A stretch of 64,000 bases of DNA, taken from Bin55 sp965220235 (GTDB lineage: Bacteria; Pseudomonadota; Gammaproteobacteria; Pseudomonadales; Azotimanducaceae). Positions 55,106 through 64,000 of the stretch are shown here, in pieces. The notes beneath the pieces are model-generated. The model searched no databases. It saw only the letters and a list, made by a program, of their open reading frames with translations, and was not told the origin of the DNA. The position numbers were made by a program, and so were the translations under genes. Where the stretch lies: assembly GCA_965220235.1 (NCBI GenBank), contig OZ244815.1, positions 3,472,001 to 3,536,000 of the forward strand, read 5' to 3'. Positions within the stretch are counted from its first letter, which is position 1. The number at the start of each line of letters is the position of its first letter.

Positions 55106-56286
55106 AGCGTCGCCTCCGATCCAAAGATAGACGAACTGACAGGTGTCACCATCGGGCCCGACGCGACGAGAGACACATCGACGTCGTTCACTTGATTTGT
55201 TGACTCACCCCGCAACTGTCGAACCGCTTCGATGTTCAATCCCAACCCGTGCATATAACACTCCGCGAGATTGCCTCCGCTGGTATTGGTTGGAAGTTTG
55301 CCGTCAGGTGCGATGAGATTTTCCTTCGTAAAGAACTCATTGCAGCCATCTGGCTCACAAAATCCGTGCTCGACGATGCTCATTAGGACTCCACCCGTGA
55401 AGTTCTCGTAGACCTGTGCTACCTGAACATCGTTCGGCCCAAGTTCCGCCATTTCATACAGTCGCGGGACGGTGGTCTTGAACGTCGATGTTGCGTAGTC
55501 TGGCGTGTTGTGTGCAGATGCGCCTGCACGGTAATGGGAACCTGAGAGTGCACTCAATATATAGGTCGGTTTATGTGGGAAGTCCTTCGCTCGTTCAGCT
55601 GGGACGAGCAACATAGCCGCGGCACCATCATTTTCAAGACAGCAATCGAATAGGTGAAACGGTTCGACGATCCATCTTGATTCGTCGTACTTTGCTTCAT
55701 CTAACGGACGACCGTGCATGACAGCACGTGGATTGTTCTGGGCGTGGTGATACGACGCTAATGAAATCGCTCTCAGAGCTTCCTGTTTAACCCCGTGATC
55801 ATGCATAAAGCGATTTACTTTCATCGCAAACGACTGAGCTGGCGACATCAATCCATACGGAACCGTGTACGCACCTGCGCCGGCAGTCGTGTTACTACGG
55901 GGACCTTGGCCAAATCGACCGAACTGCCCCTGCGCCAGTGCTCGAAACACGATGACGCACTCGGCCATTCCTGTCGCGATAGCCGCGGCCGCATTAGCAA
56001 TAGCACCGGAACCGCCACCACCACCGCCTCCCCACTGCATATTGGCGAAACGCAAATCATCGCAACCAAGTGCAGCAGCAAGACGCGACGGATCACTTCG
56101 GTCGTTTGAGAATGATGCGAACCCGTCAACTTTCTTCGGCGATATCCCAGCGTCCTTACACGCGGAGATGATCGCTTTCAGTGCAAGCTTAAACTCGGCA
56201 TCTGGCGATTGACCTCGTTTGTAATACTGTGTTTCGCCTAATCCAACGACCGCAACTTTACCGCGGATGGTACGACTCATGGACAT
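55102..56286 (-). CDS. thiolase-fold SCP-x/Ltp-type protein lacking the thiolase Cys
   Basis: 394 residues of the non-specific lipid-transfer/thiolase family. Where thiolases carry the nucleophilic Cys this protein has a Gly-rich run (QWGGGGGGGSGAIANAA, about residues 83-99). The segment VAQVYENFTGGVLMSIVEHGFC matches the Tyr-containing segment of Ltp2-type aldolases. With the DUF35 partner it more likely performs retro-aldol cleavage of a 3-hydroxyacyl-CoA than thiolysis. An ATG at 56280 gives the alternative start MSRTIRGKVAVVG. Confidence 0.85.
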   Translation of the reverse strand: MSMSRTIRGKVAVVGLGETQYYKRGQSPDAEFKLALKAIISACKDAGISPKKVDGFASFSNDRSDPSRLAAALGCDDLRFANMQWGGGGGGGSGAIANAAAAIATGMAECVIVFRALAQGQFGRFGQGPRSNTTAGAGAYTVPYGLMSPAQSFAMKVNRFMHDHGVKQEALRAISLASYHHAQNNPRAVMHGRPLDEAKYDESRWIVEPFHLFDCCLENDGAAAMLLVPAERAKDFPHKPTYILSALSGSHYRAGASAHNTPDYATSTFKTTVPRLYEMAELGPNDVQVAQVYENFTGGVLMSIVEHGFCEPDGCNEFFTKENLIAPDGKLPTNTSGGNLAECYMHGLGLNIEAVRQLRGESTNQVNDVDVSLVASGPMVTPVSSSIFGSEATL

Positions 56287-56357
56287 TTCCTCAGGAATTT
56301 AGGGCCACGCTAGCTGAAATATAAAATTTCGCCGATCCGATTACCTGGTACAAGACG

Positions 56358-57194
56358 ATTTCTATTAACCCAGATGCCGTTGGCGAAACCGGCGGTCCCG
56401 TTTCACGTCGTTGGAATTCTACCGACGCCCTTCTATACGCCGTTGGCGTGGGTGCGGGGACCGACGAGCTGCAATTTACCACTGAAAATACGGCTGACGT
56501 GCCTCAGCAAGTACTCCCAACTTTCGCAGTCATCATAGGCGGTGGCGGTGCGCCAATGCAAAAGATCGGAGATTTCAATCGAGCACTTATGGTTCACGGA
56601 TTCATGGGCATCGAGCTGTTCGACGAAATTCCACCCGATGGTGAAATCGAAAGTTCAGGCAGTATTTCAGGTATCTGGGATAAAGGGAGTGCTGCAGTCG
56701 TTGAGACGACCTCAACAAGCGTCAATAAGGCGACGGGAAAACCGCTCCTTAAAACCGTCTCGCAACTCTTCCTTCGTGGCGAAGGAGGATGGGGTGGCGA
56801 TCGCGGACCTAGCTTAAAAGTAGATTACCCAGATTCGGAGCCAACCCACTCCGTTACGTATAAGACTCGAGAAGATCAGGCACTAACGTACCGTCTCTCC
56901 GGAGATCGCAATCCATTGCACTCGGATCCGGCCTTCGCGGCAATGGGAGGCTTCGATAAGCCTATCCTCCATGGACTATGTACGTACGGTTTCACTGGAC
57001 GAGCATTGCTACAAGCGCTGTGCAACGGTGATCCTACGCGCTTCCGTGCCATGTCCGGTCGCTTCTCTCGACCAGTGATACCTGGCGACGAACTAACTGT
57101 CTCAATGTGGAAAGACGGCAGTGGTGTCGTGTTCCGAACGACGAACCAGAACGGTGACGTCGTCCTCGATCAGGGAATGTGTACCGTTAATTAG
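56358..57194 (+). CDS. MaoC-type 2-enoyl-CoA hydratase 2, probable AUU start
   Basis: About 278 residues. Two hotdog halves; the C-terminal one has the hydratase-2 motif LSGDRNPLHSDPAFA and GFDKPILHGLCTYG. The first ATG/GTG/TTG in frame is a GTG at 56448, inside the conserved NSTDALLYAVGVGAGTDEL block. The frame is open from a stop at 56322, and the only plausible starts upstream of the block are ATT codons (56340, 56358, 56364). ATT at 56358 gives the family-like start (M)SINPDAVG. It is divergent from the DUF35/thiolase pair and probably in the same pathway. Confidence 0.82.
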   Translation: MSINPDAVGETGGPVSRRWNSTDALLYAVGVGAGTDELQFTTENTADVPQQVLPTFAVIIGGGGAPMQKIGDFNRALMVHGFMGIELFDEIPPDGEIESSGSISGIWDKGSAAVVETTSTSVNKATGKPLLKTVSQLFLRGEGGWGGDRGPSLKVDYPDSEPTHSVTYKTREDQALTYRLSGDRNPLHSDPAFAAMGGFDKPILHGLCTYGFTGRALLQALCNGDPTRFRAMSGRFSRPVIPGDELTVSMWKDGSGVVFRTTNQNGDVVLDQGMCTVN

Positions 57195-57549
57195 TCTTTG
57201 AGTTCGACCCTCCTTCTTCTACGAATCGTTGATGAAGTGTCGGGTCGAACTTATTAGGTACACGAAACCTGGTTTCGCGAAGGTCGAAAAGAAAAAACCT
57301 TCCGCGAACTTGAACTTAGCAGCGAATGCCTCGTGCGTCGGCGGCGCTTTACACAACTGCTTCGAAGCACGATATAGCTCATAGTCCACCGTTCGTATAC
57401 CTCCCGCGTGCTCATTTGAATCGAACACTAATCGATAGAAAAGGTCAAATTTGTTGCGGAAAACATCCTAGCATTCATCCACTCCACTGCGGTAGTTGAT
57501 TGAACTAAGGATTGACTAAGCAAACTTACGTGCTAAAACGGGGAAAGGT
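57195..57549. other. 355-base intergenic stretch with one hairpin
   Basis: No convincing gene. It holds the inverted repeat at 57201-57251 near the left end and presumably the promoter for the 57550 gene. A 69-codon leftward reading (57219-57428) lacks a recognisable domain and is not called. Confidence 0.5.
57201..57251. repeat. 10-bp perfect inverted repeat, possible terminator
   Basis: AGTTCGACCC at 57201-57210 and GGGTCGAACT at 57242-57251 are exact reverse complements. An inner CTTC/GAAG pairing can extend the structure. It starts 7 bases after the hydratase stop, so termination is plausible, though there is no T-run. Confidence 0.45.
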
Positions 57550-58209
57550 TTGAGGACCAAGGTAAGCCTGTACGTGACGCTCTTCGGTGTCGCAACTGTG
57601 GCGCTCATCGTCGCTCTGTATTTCTATTCCGCGGACAAATCACACGTAAACGAATCTGCAATCTCAGAAGTCGACCACTCTCATGCACATATAGCTACAC
57701 AATCGACTCCGAGTACAACGATTCAATCCGACTACCCGCCTAGGAAACAGCAAATCGCATGGACCGAGATTGAATCAGATGACAGCCTCCCGAAATCTAA
57801 ATGGAATCGCGTACCCGATCACGCCGTATTCGTGAGTCTCAACGACCGCTTCGATCAGTGGTTGTTAAACACTCCTGTAGAAATCCACATCCCGCATATC
57901 GACACAACCTACAGCGCGGTCGTCGATCGAATAACGCCAAATGGACTGCATTCAACCACGATTCGTGCTTCGGCTGACGCTCATGAAAACGATCTACAAC
58001 GATTCATTCTTACGTTTGGCGAAGACCAGACGTTGGCGTACATTTCAACGACTCAAGGCAGCTGGGAACTGACGGGCGATGGTCAGATTGGTTGGCTGGT
58101 CTCAACCTCAGAACTCAAACGTTCACAAGACTATTCTGAGCCCGATGTGCTCAATGAACACTACGATCGATACGCAGGTGCTGAATACGTTCCAAGACGT
58201 GATGAATGA
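57550..58209 (+). CDS. exported stand-alone prodomain-like protein preceding a metalloprotease
   Basis: 219 residues from TTG, with an N-terminal membrane helix or signal peptide (about 7-26). The C-terminal half (segments HAVFVSLNDRFDQWLL, TTYSAVVDRITPNGLHS, LAYISTTQGSWELTGDGQIGWLV) resembles the beta-rich N-terminal domain found fused to reprolysin-like proteases in other gammaproteobacteria. There it sits before the catalytic domain. Here it is a separate gene overlapping the protease start by 4 bases. A prodomain, chaperone or inhibitor role is inferred. Confidence 0.65.
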   Translation: MRTKVSLYVTLFGVATVALIVALYFYSADKSHVNESAISEVDHSHAHIATQSTPSTTIQSDYPPRKQQIAWTEIESDDSLPKSKWNRVPDHAVFVSLNDRFDQWLLNTPVEIHIPHIDTTYSAVVDRITPNGLHSTTIRASADAHENDLQRFILTFGEDQTLAYISTTQGSWELTGDGQIGWLVSTSELKRSQDYSEPDVLNEHYDRYAGAEYVPRRDE

Positions 58210-61200
58210 GCATGGATTTCTGGTGGGACAGCGCGCATCTGATCGCTGTACGAGCACATTCCCGGATCTCAACAACAACCCTCTCCGGACCTCATAACCA
58301 CAGTTTTCATCTGAGAGTCAAACGCTCTCGTCTTGCTTTGATAGCGCGTTCGCTTCTCGCGGTAATCATTACATGCCTTGCCTCACCTGCGTTTTCGCAG
58401 TTTGAGCGTGCGCAGATCAACATCGCTTGTCCATGCACACTCACGAGTAGCGACGGTCAGACCGCAAAACTCAGCTTCGGGCTTGTTAATAACACCGGTG
58501 CGGTTGTCGATGAACTTTGGGCTACTTTGGGGATAGCAGGTGAAAGAGTCACCAGTACGAATGAAATCGTCGACCATACCGCCTTCGTCGATACGGTTGC
58601 TTTAGATGTCAGCGTTGAAGCTAACTCGTCACTTGGCTCAAAGACTCACGAAATCGACATACGTGGTATTCCCGAAGGCTCCTATTTCTTTGAAATCCTG
58701 CTTCACGATCAAGAGGTCGTAGGCGGCCATCCACGATTAGATTCAGTCTGGTTCAAAGGCGAGTGGGCGACTCCTATAGACGCGTTAAACCTAATCGACG
58801 CAAACTATCTGATCGACTCCGATGGCGATGGCGTTGACGACATCAATGAGGAAATCGAGCAAACGGACCCTGGCGATCCAAACAGTTTCCCCGTCCCACC
58901 TGTCATTGACGTCCTGTTCTTACACGAGGAACTCTCATTCGAGCACTACAACACTAGCCCGGAAACGTTCATCGCACATGTACTCGCAGCGACGAACGAC
59001 ATCTACGAGCGCAGTGACAGCCCCGCCTATTTCCGTGCGGTTGGCGTTCTCGACAACAACGATGTACCTGAAATTGTCGAAGGTGAGTCGCTTGAGGAAG
59101 ATCGATATCTAGAGCTACTGGAAGAATACGGTGCGGACCTCGTATTGGTCTTTAGGACACGCGACTTTGGGTTGTGCGGATTCGCCGTTACGATCGGTGG
59201 TCGTGGCGATAAGGGATTCCTTCACCCGAACGAACGATTTCCCTACACGGAGGTTTTTCTCGATCCCTCTGGGTGTTCGCTCGACACAACAGCGCACGAA
59301 ATCGGTCACCTAATGGGATTAGGGCACTCCTACGAGCAACAATCGACGGGTGCGTATCTCTGGTCTCGAGGTCATGCAATCCATGGCGAATTTGGGACCG
59401 TCATGGCGTATGCAGAGATTGTCTTTCGCGCGGTGGGGATTGATGTGTTTTCGAACCCTCGCCACGACTGCCATGGAAAACCGTGTGGCATTCCTCACAC
59501 GGAACCAAACGACTCCGGAAGCGCGGATTCTGTACTTTCGTTGAATGTCCTTAAATACCAATTTGCCCGAACATCCATGCCGGATCCAGACTTCGATTTC
59601 GACGGGGATGGCGTCGGTGCAACGGCGGATGCCTTTCCGATTGATGCGACTGAATGGGCGGATACCGACGGCGACGATTTTGGTAACAATCGCGATGCCT
59701 TTCCGGCCGATCCAACGGAGTGGGCGGACACGGATGGAGACGGAATTGGCGATAACTCCGATCCAGACATTGACAACGATGGCGTTCCGAATTTATCCGA
59801 TTCCGATCCCTTCGACGCGACTCTGACCCAACCAAGACTCATCAGCATATCTAGCAACGAGGAAGGCGACGAATTCGGTTACTACTCAATTCGAATTAAT
59901 GATCTAAACGCAGATGGGGTGTCTGACTTCGCCGTCTCGGCTCCGAACGCAATGAACGCTTCCGGTGAAGAGTCAGGCAAGGTGTACCTCTTTTCTCTAG
60001 CTGAACTCATCAAACCTACGGACGGTGATAGCCCGATACCCGGAGGTAAGCACCTTTCCGACCTGATTAATGCCTCTGACACGTGGGTACTTCATGGCCT
60101 TGAGGACGATGCACTTACCGGACGCCAGCTGGTTTTAGCACAGGAAGGATCCGGTAATCCTGAACTCTACATCCTGACTAAAGACGCTATTTACCTGGTC
60201 AGCTTGGATCACTCGCAACTGACAGCCTTCGACGAGCAAGATGGGGAACCCGACAGGCAAATCGACTTGGCTATGTGCATTGAGAGTGGGGACACGGGGT
60301 GCACGCTTCTAAACGCACATGATGGTTTTGAAATCCGGAGTATCGCTTCTATCAGTGACTTAGATAACGATGGCACGAACGAGCTTGCGATTGTTGGTGA
60401 GGAGACCGCCACTGGCGGTGAACTTAGGCTGTTCTTTCTCAATCGAGAGGGATTAAAACGGACCTCAGTAGGAAGCGCTAGTTCCACCTTATCGGTTGAG
60501 AGCGTATTTGAAGCTGACGAGCGGAGTTTCGTTGTCGAAATCATGGGATTTGACGTCACAGCTGAGCTAAGGAACCATGGAGACGTCTCCCATGCAGAAC
60601 CAACTGACCTCTTAGTCGGTGTGGTTGGCGAACGGGGGGTTGCAGGGCGAGTTTACATTCTCAACGCAGAGCAACTTCAAGACTTCCACGATACCGATAC
60701 GGATGGAGATCGCATCGTCGCGATCGACGATTTGGTGGCTCCTGATAAAACGTTTCGCATCAGCAATCCCGAGGATCGTTTTTTCGGACTTAGCGTTAAT
60801 TCACTAACAGACTTCAACGGCGACAATCCAAACGGCCTGATGGTCTGGGGTAGCCGCGACAATCACTTTGTGTTTTCAAACGCCGGGTTACGTTTGTATG
60901 ACTTAAACGACTCTTCTCCAGACGGATTCATTGAACTACCGGATGCCGCCGAGGAAGAATTCGGCACATGGCGGTTTAACGTGATCCGCTTGGATCCCGG
61001 ACCCGCTAGCTCGACTGTATTGCGCGCCGAAACCCGAAATACCCCAGACTTGCTCATAACGCCTCGTTTCGGTTCGTTACTCACCGCTGAGCTAACTGAT
61101 TTAGATTACCTTGACGATCCGACGGGTGAAGATCTGAACGGTCTCGTTAATTTACCCGTTCGCATCCGCTATCCAGGCATCTATCAATTACGAGTTCCTT

Positions 61201-63713
61201 TCGGTCCGAAAGGTCGTTCGCCGCTGACTGGGGCGGTTTCACTTGGTGACCTTGATGACGACGCTAAAACCGACTTTGCGTTTAGCATGCACTCTGCCGA
61301 TTTGCGCGGCAGATACAGCACGATGTACTTCGTGTTTTCGAGCGAATTGGAAGCTTTGGATCAAGCGGATGGGAGAGCGGACCATATCGTAATGCTCCAT
61401 AGCTACGAGGCCGACATTGACGACGACGGGGTTTCAAATCTCTACGATAGAGACGACGATGGCGACGGATTACCTGACTTTTTCGACGCCTATCCTCATC
61501 TGAATGAATTCCAGTACGACGCAGATTTCGATGGGCATGCGAACGCAATCGATGTGTACCCGTTAGACCCGACCGAGTACTCCGATCTCGATTTTGACGG
61601 CATCGGCGATCGTGATGACCCGGATATCGATGGCGATGGTGTTCTCAATGTGGACGATGAGTTCCCACGTGATTCTGACAACGACGGATTACCGAACGAC
61701 GAGGATTCGGACGACGATAACGACTCAGTACCTGATGAGGAGGACGCATTTCCGATAGATCCCAAAGAGAGTTTGGACTCCGACGGCGATGGTGTAGGCG
61801 ACAACGGAGATGCCTTCGCATTTGATCCGAACGAGTGGCTGGATACCGATCAGGACATGATTGGGAACAATGCAGATCCAGACGACGACAACGACGGCTA
61901 CTTGGATGATGACGACGCCTTTCCATTGGATCCTAATGAATGGTTGGATTCAGATGGTGATGGATATGGTGATAACTCCGATCAGTTTCCCTTGGATCCG
62001 TTTGAATGGGAGGACGTGGATGGCGATGGTTTCGGCGACAACCACGGTTCGACTGCATTCGTTTCGTATCGACTGCAATCAGAATGGCACGAAATCACCT
62101 CGGGACCTCTTTCGAGTTTCAACAGTGAGGCATTTCGCCTGGGTGATTTCGATCATGATGGTATGTTCGATATCGAGATCTCAAACACGCTTCGACATCT
62201 ACCCACCAACCCACTATTGCTGATATCTGGAGCGGATCTTCCGGTACTCGACGAACAAGACGGGTCCGCCGACAGAACAATTGATCTGAACGAAATTCAT
62301 CGTGGCGCATCGAGCTGGCGATTCTTCGACAGTCGAGGGGACGCAAGCACCCCTCGCTATAGTGGTGCAACAGCGGTCGATCTCAACCGAGACGATATCC
62401 AAGACTTCGTAATCGTTGAACCCTGGTCCCATAACCAATCGGGTTCGTTAACGCTAGTCTACGGGGGTAATTGGTCTGATATCGACGCTGCTGATGGTAA
62501 CCAAGACGGTCGGATCGATCTTCATACATGTATACAGCGTGACTATTGCACCAGACTACGGAGTGCAGAAACGCGACATGGTTTTGGTTTAAACGCAACT
62601 TCGCTTACAAATTTCGCCAATACCAACGAAGTAGCGTTGGTAATAGGAACTCTAAACAGTAGATCGAGACGAATAGGCCGAGAGGCGATCGGTACGACCT
62701 ACCTCTTACCGTATGACTCGATATCAGGGTCGACATCGAGCGACGATGACACTGTCCTTCTTGAGACGCTTGAAGAGGACAACCGTACTTGGTCTTTTTA
62801 TCCCGAATTCGATTCCTTTCTGCCGGGCAGCGGGACAACGCTAGTTAGTCGAATCCCGGATCTTGACCGCGACGGGACCGATGAATTCATGATCAACAAC
62901 AGCTTGAGTACGCCACCCCGCATCTACATCCTCGCGTCGAGCGACCTTGAAGCGATGGATCTTGAAGATTCTGGAGCCGATCAGAAGGTCAATCTAGCTC
63001 GTTCATACGAACAACCGAATTCGTTCCGGATCGATGGTTTTCGAATCAATCCAAGTACTACACTGACTTCGTCGCCGCAGGAGGAAACCGATGGAGGTAC
63101 CAGATCGTTTCTGTTACCGATAATCGAGAGTGGCAATTCCAGCCGCACACAAATCATTGATTTGAGGGAGCTCGAAGCACATGATCGTGCTGACGGTACG
63201 GTAGACGGCGTCATTCAGTCATTTGAAAGTGGCGAAAGTGATACGTGGGAGTTTCTCGGCATCCGCAGTCTAGGCGTCTGCAAACCGCAGACCGATCAAG
63301 GACGCGTTCAGGGACTCGCGTCTTCACTCAGTTACTCCGTTACGTCATCAATCGCAAGCAGCTTTGAACTCTTTGTATTCGATACGAACGATTTAGCCGC
63401 GCTTGACTTACTCGACAATCGACCAGATGGCAGCATAAATCTATCGCGTGCGAATGAACAGGGTACGGAAGAGGTTTGGCGCATTTCTTTTGGTGAACTG
63501 ACCATGCACAGCCGACGCGTGTTATTCACCTGTCTCGGCGACCTGGACGGCGACGATCATGAAGATATATTGATCACCGTATTCGATCGAGATGGTACAA
63601 AAGAGCGTACGCGAATCTTCTTGCTAGCATACGCCGACCTCGCACGTCTTGACCAATTAGATGGGAATCATGACATGCAAGTAGACGTCTCAGCAATGTG
63701 GTTAGACGAATGA
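58206..63713 (+). CDS. 1835-residue exported metzincin with TSP3-like and FG-GAP-like repeats
   Basis: A long n-region (about 50 residues) precedes a signal helix ending near SPAFSQ (about 63). A metzincin domain follows with HEIGHLMGLGH (about 364-374) and a Met-turn in GTVMAYAE. Two blocks of thrombospondin type-3-like Ca-binding Asp repeats lie at about 460-540 and 1068-1280. FG-GAP-like propeller blades (e.g. DLNADGVSDFAVSAPNA, DLDDDAKTDFAFS) alternate with about nine copies of a D-x-x-D-G-x-x-D-x-x-I-D-L-like motif (e.g. LDEQDGSADRTIDL). The chain ends naturally without an anchor or sorting tail that I recognise. Probably a giant secreted adhesin-protease. Confidence 0.85.
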   Translation: MSMDFWWDSAHLIAVRAHSRISTTTLSGPHNHSFHLRVKRSRLALIARSLLAVIITCLASPAFSQFERAQINIACPCTLTSSDGQTAKLSFGLVNNTGAVVDELWATLGIAGERVTSTNEIVDHTAFVDTVALDVSVEANSSLGSKTHEIDIRGIPEGSYFFEILLHDQEVVGGHPRLDSVWFKGEWATPIDALNLIDANYLIDSDGDGVDDINEEIEQTDPGDPNSFPVPPVIDVLFLHEELSFEHYNTSPETFIAHVLAATNDIYERSDSPAYFRAVGVLDNNDVPEIVEGESLEEDRYLELLEEYGADLVLVFRTRDFGLCGFAVTIGGRGDKGFLHPNERFPYTEVFLDPSGCSLDTTAHEIGHLMGLGHSYEQQSTGAYLWSRGHAIHGEFGTVMAYAEIVFRAVGIDVFSNPRHDCHGKPCGIPHTEPNDSGSADSVLSLNVLKYQFARTSMPDPDFDFDGDGVGATADAFPIDATEWADTDGDDFGNNRDAFPADPTEWADTDGDGIGDNSDPDIDNDGVPNLSDSDPFDATLTQPRLISISSNEEGDEFGYYSIRINDLNADGVSDFAVSAPNAMNASGEESGKVYLFSLAELIKPTDGDSPIPGGKHLSDLINASDTWVLHGLEDDALTGRQLVLAQEGSGNPELYILTKDAIYLVSLDHSQLTAFDEQDGEPDRQIDLAMCIESGDTGCTLLNAHDGFEIRSIASISDLDNDGTNELAIVGEETATGGELRLFFLNREGLKRTSVGSASSTLSVESVFEADERSFVVEIMGFDVTAELRNHGDVSHAEPTDLLVGVVGERGVAGRVYILNAEQLQDFHDTDTDGDRIVAIDDLVAPDKTFRISNPEDRFFGLSVNSLTDFNGDNPNGLMVWGSRDNHFVFSNAGLRLYDLNDSSPDGFIELPDAAEEEFGTWRFNVIRLDPGPASSTVLRAETRNTPDLLITPRFGSLLTAELTDLDYLDDPTGEDLNGLVNLPVRIRYPGIYQLRVPFGPKGRSPLTGAVSLGDLDDDAKTDFAFSMHSADLRGRYSTMYFVFSSELEALDQADGRADHIVMLHSYEADIDDDGVSNLYDRDDDGDGLPDFFDAYPHLNEFQYDADFDGHANAIDVYPLDPTEYSDLDFDGIGDRDDPDIDGDGVLNVDDEFPRDSDNDGLPNDEDSDDDNDSVPDEEDAFPIDPKESLDSDGDGVGDNGDAFAFDPNEWLDTDQDMIGNNADPDDDNDGYLDDDDAFPLDPNEWLDSDGDGYGDNSDQFPLDPFEWEDVDGDGFGDNHGSTAFVSYRLQSEWHEITSGPLSSFNSEAFRLGDFDHDGMFDIEISNTLRHLPTNPLLLISGADLPVLDEQDGSADRTIDLNEIHRGASSWRFFDSRGDASTPRYSGATAVDLNRDDIQDFVIVEPWSHNQSGSLTLVYGGNWSDIDAADGNQDGRIDLHTCIQRDYCTRLRSAETRHGFGLNATSLTNFANTNEVALVIGTLNSRSRRIGREAIGTTYLLPYDSISGSTSSDDDTVLLETLEEDNRTWSFYPEFDSFLPGSGTTLVSRIPDLDRDGTDEFMINNSLSTPPRIYILASSDLEAMDLEDSGADQKVNLARSYEQPNSFRIDGFRINPSTTLTSSPQEETDGGTRSFLLPIIESGNSSRTQIIDLRELEAHDRADGTVDGVIQSFESGESDTWEFLGIRSLGVCKPQTDQGRVQGLASSLSYSVTSSIASSFELFVFDTNDLAALDLLDNRPDGSINLSRANEQGTEEVWRISFGELTMHSRRVLFTCLGDLDGDDHEDILITVFDRDGTKERTRIFLLAYADLARLDQLDGNHDMQVDVSAMWLDE

Positions 63714-63812
63714 TTTCAACCATATTAGGATTGCGAAACCCGTTTTAACCAATTCCACATACCCACGACAGCTTGAGATTACCCGTGGTTCACGCGTCTA
63801 GCTTTTACATCA

Positions 63813-64000
63813 ATGACCAGACCAATACTCACCTGCTTGGTGATACTCATGACAAACTCTGCGCTACCTGAGAACCAGGATCCTTATCTATGGTTGGAGG
63901 AAGTTCGAAGCGAGGCATCGCTTGAATGGGTGAAGGAAATGAACGCTCATGCGCATGAGCGCTTAGCACTTGCTCCAGAGTTCAACGATCTCCAAACACG
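63813..64000 (+). CDS. prolyl oligopeptidase (S9A), 5' part only
   Basis: Begins with an ATG and a short signal-like segment (PILTCLVILMTNSA), then the S9A N-terminal motif ENQDPYLWLEEVRS and WVKEMNAHAHERL. It is cut by the window end after about 62 residues, so neither the propeller nor the catalytic triad can be seen. Confidence 0.8.
   Translation, partial: MTRPILTCLVILMTNSALPENQDPYLWLEEVRSEASLEWVKEMNAHAHERLALAPEFNDLQT

Noticed and set aside
57219..57428. Leftward 69-codon reading in the gap before the giant protease pair.
   Set aside because: No domain, no clear ribosome-binding site and overlap with a hairpin. Insufficient support for a gene.
1..64000. tRNA, rRNA, CRISPR arrays and prophage.
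   Set aside because: Scanning by eye found no cloverleaf, no regular repeat-spacer pattern and no phage structural genes. A covariance-model search would be needed to exclude a small RNA.

Overview
The window reads as chromosomal DNA of a free-living, probably marine, uncultivated gammaproteobacterium. Three gene arrangements point there: coaBC-algC-argB, rpmB-rpmG-mutM beside coaD and rsmD, and ftsY-ftsE-ftsX. FabV-type enoyl reductase, LpxL-type acyltransferase, DapD and many lipoprotein signal peptides fit a Gram-negative cell. No rRNA, tRNA, CRISPR array or prophage was recognised. Coding density is high, with many 4-base start/stop overlaps and frequent TTG and GTG starts. At least three genes appear to start with AUU or AUA.

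Layout. 0-3.3 kb: thioredoxin, a STAS anti-anti-sigma protein, an SDR and a response-regulator/PP2C phosphatase, which together suggest a partner-switching pathway. 3.4-9.8 kb: a leftward acyl-CoA operon (AMACR-type CoA enzyme, PrpE-type ligase, crotonase, TlpA-like thioredoxin, two phytanoyl-CoA dioxygenase-like proteins). 9.9-21.1 kb: housekeeping genes (tsaD, argB, algC, coaBC, rpmB, rpmG, mutM, coaD, rsmD, ftsYEX), interrupted between tsaD and argB by a lone TnpB element framed by a perfect 23-bp inverted repeat. 21.1-25 kb: a secreted subtilase whose propeptide-like domain is a separate upstream gene, then a hotdog dehydratase. 25-37 kb: DUF192 protein, LpxL, ilvE, argE-argA-ilvD, hemE, fabV, an S9 peptidase and dapD.

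37.3-43.4 kb: two paralogous lipoprotein metalloproteases with two and six copies of a ~100-residue Cys-containing repeat. Between them is a small SelW/Rdx-type selenoprotein gene with an in-frame UGA and a SECIS-like hairpin. 43.5-46.2 kb: ketopantoate reductase, an F420/LLM-type oxidoreductase and a third phytanoyl-CoA dioxygenase.

46.3-54.6 kb is the most interesting part: a tight eight-gene operon encoding exported proteins of unknown function, a PEGA lipoprotein, a membrane PEGA/FGE-like protein, a MotA/TolQ/ExbB-type channel, and two different von Willebrand factor A (vWA) proteins. Each vWA protein has an ExbD/TolR-like Phe-x-Asp-Val membrane helix and a coiled coil. I read it as an ion-driven envelope machine whose moving pegs carry vWA heads in place of the usual OmpA- or TonB-binding domains. 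54.7-57.2 kb: a DUF35/thiolase-fold pair and a MaoC hydratase resembling side-chain-cleaving aldolase modules. 57.5-63.7 kb: a small exported protein overlapping a 1835-residue metalloprotease with thrombospondin type-3-like and FG-GAP-like repeats. A prolyl-oligopeptidase gene runs off the right edge.
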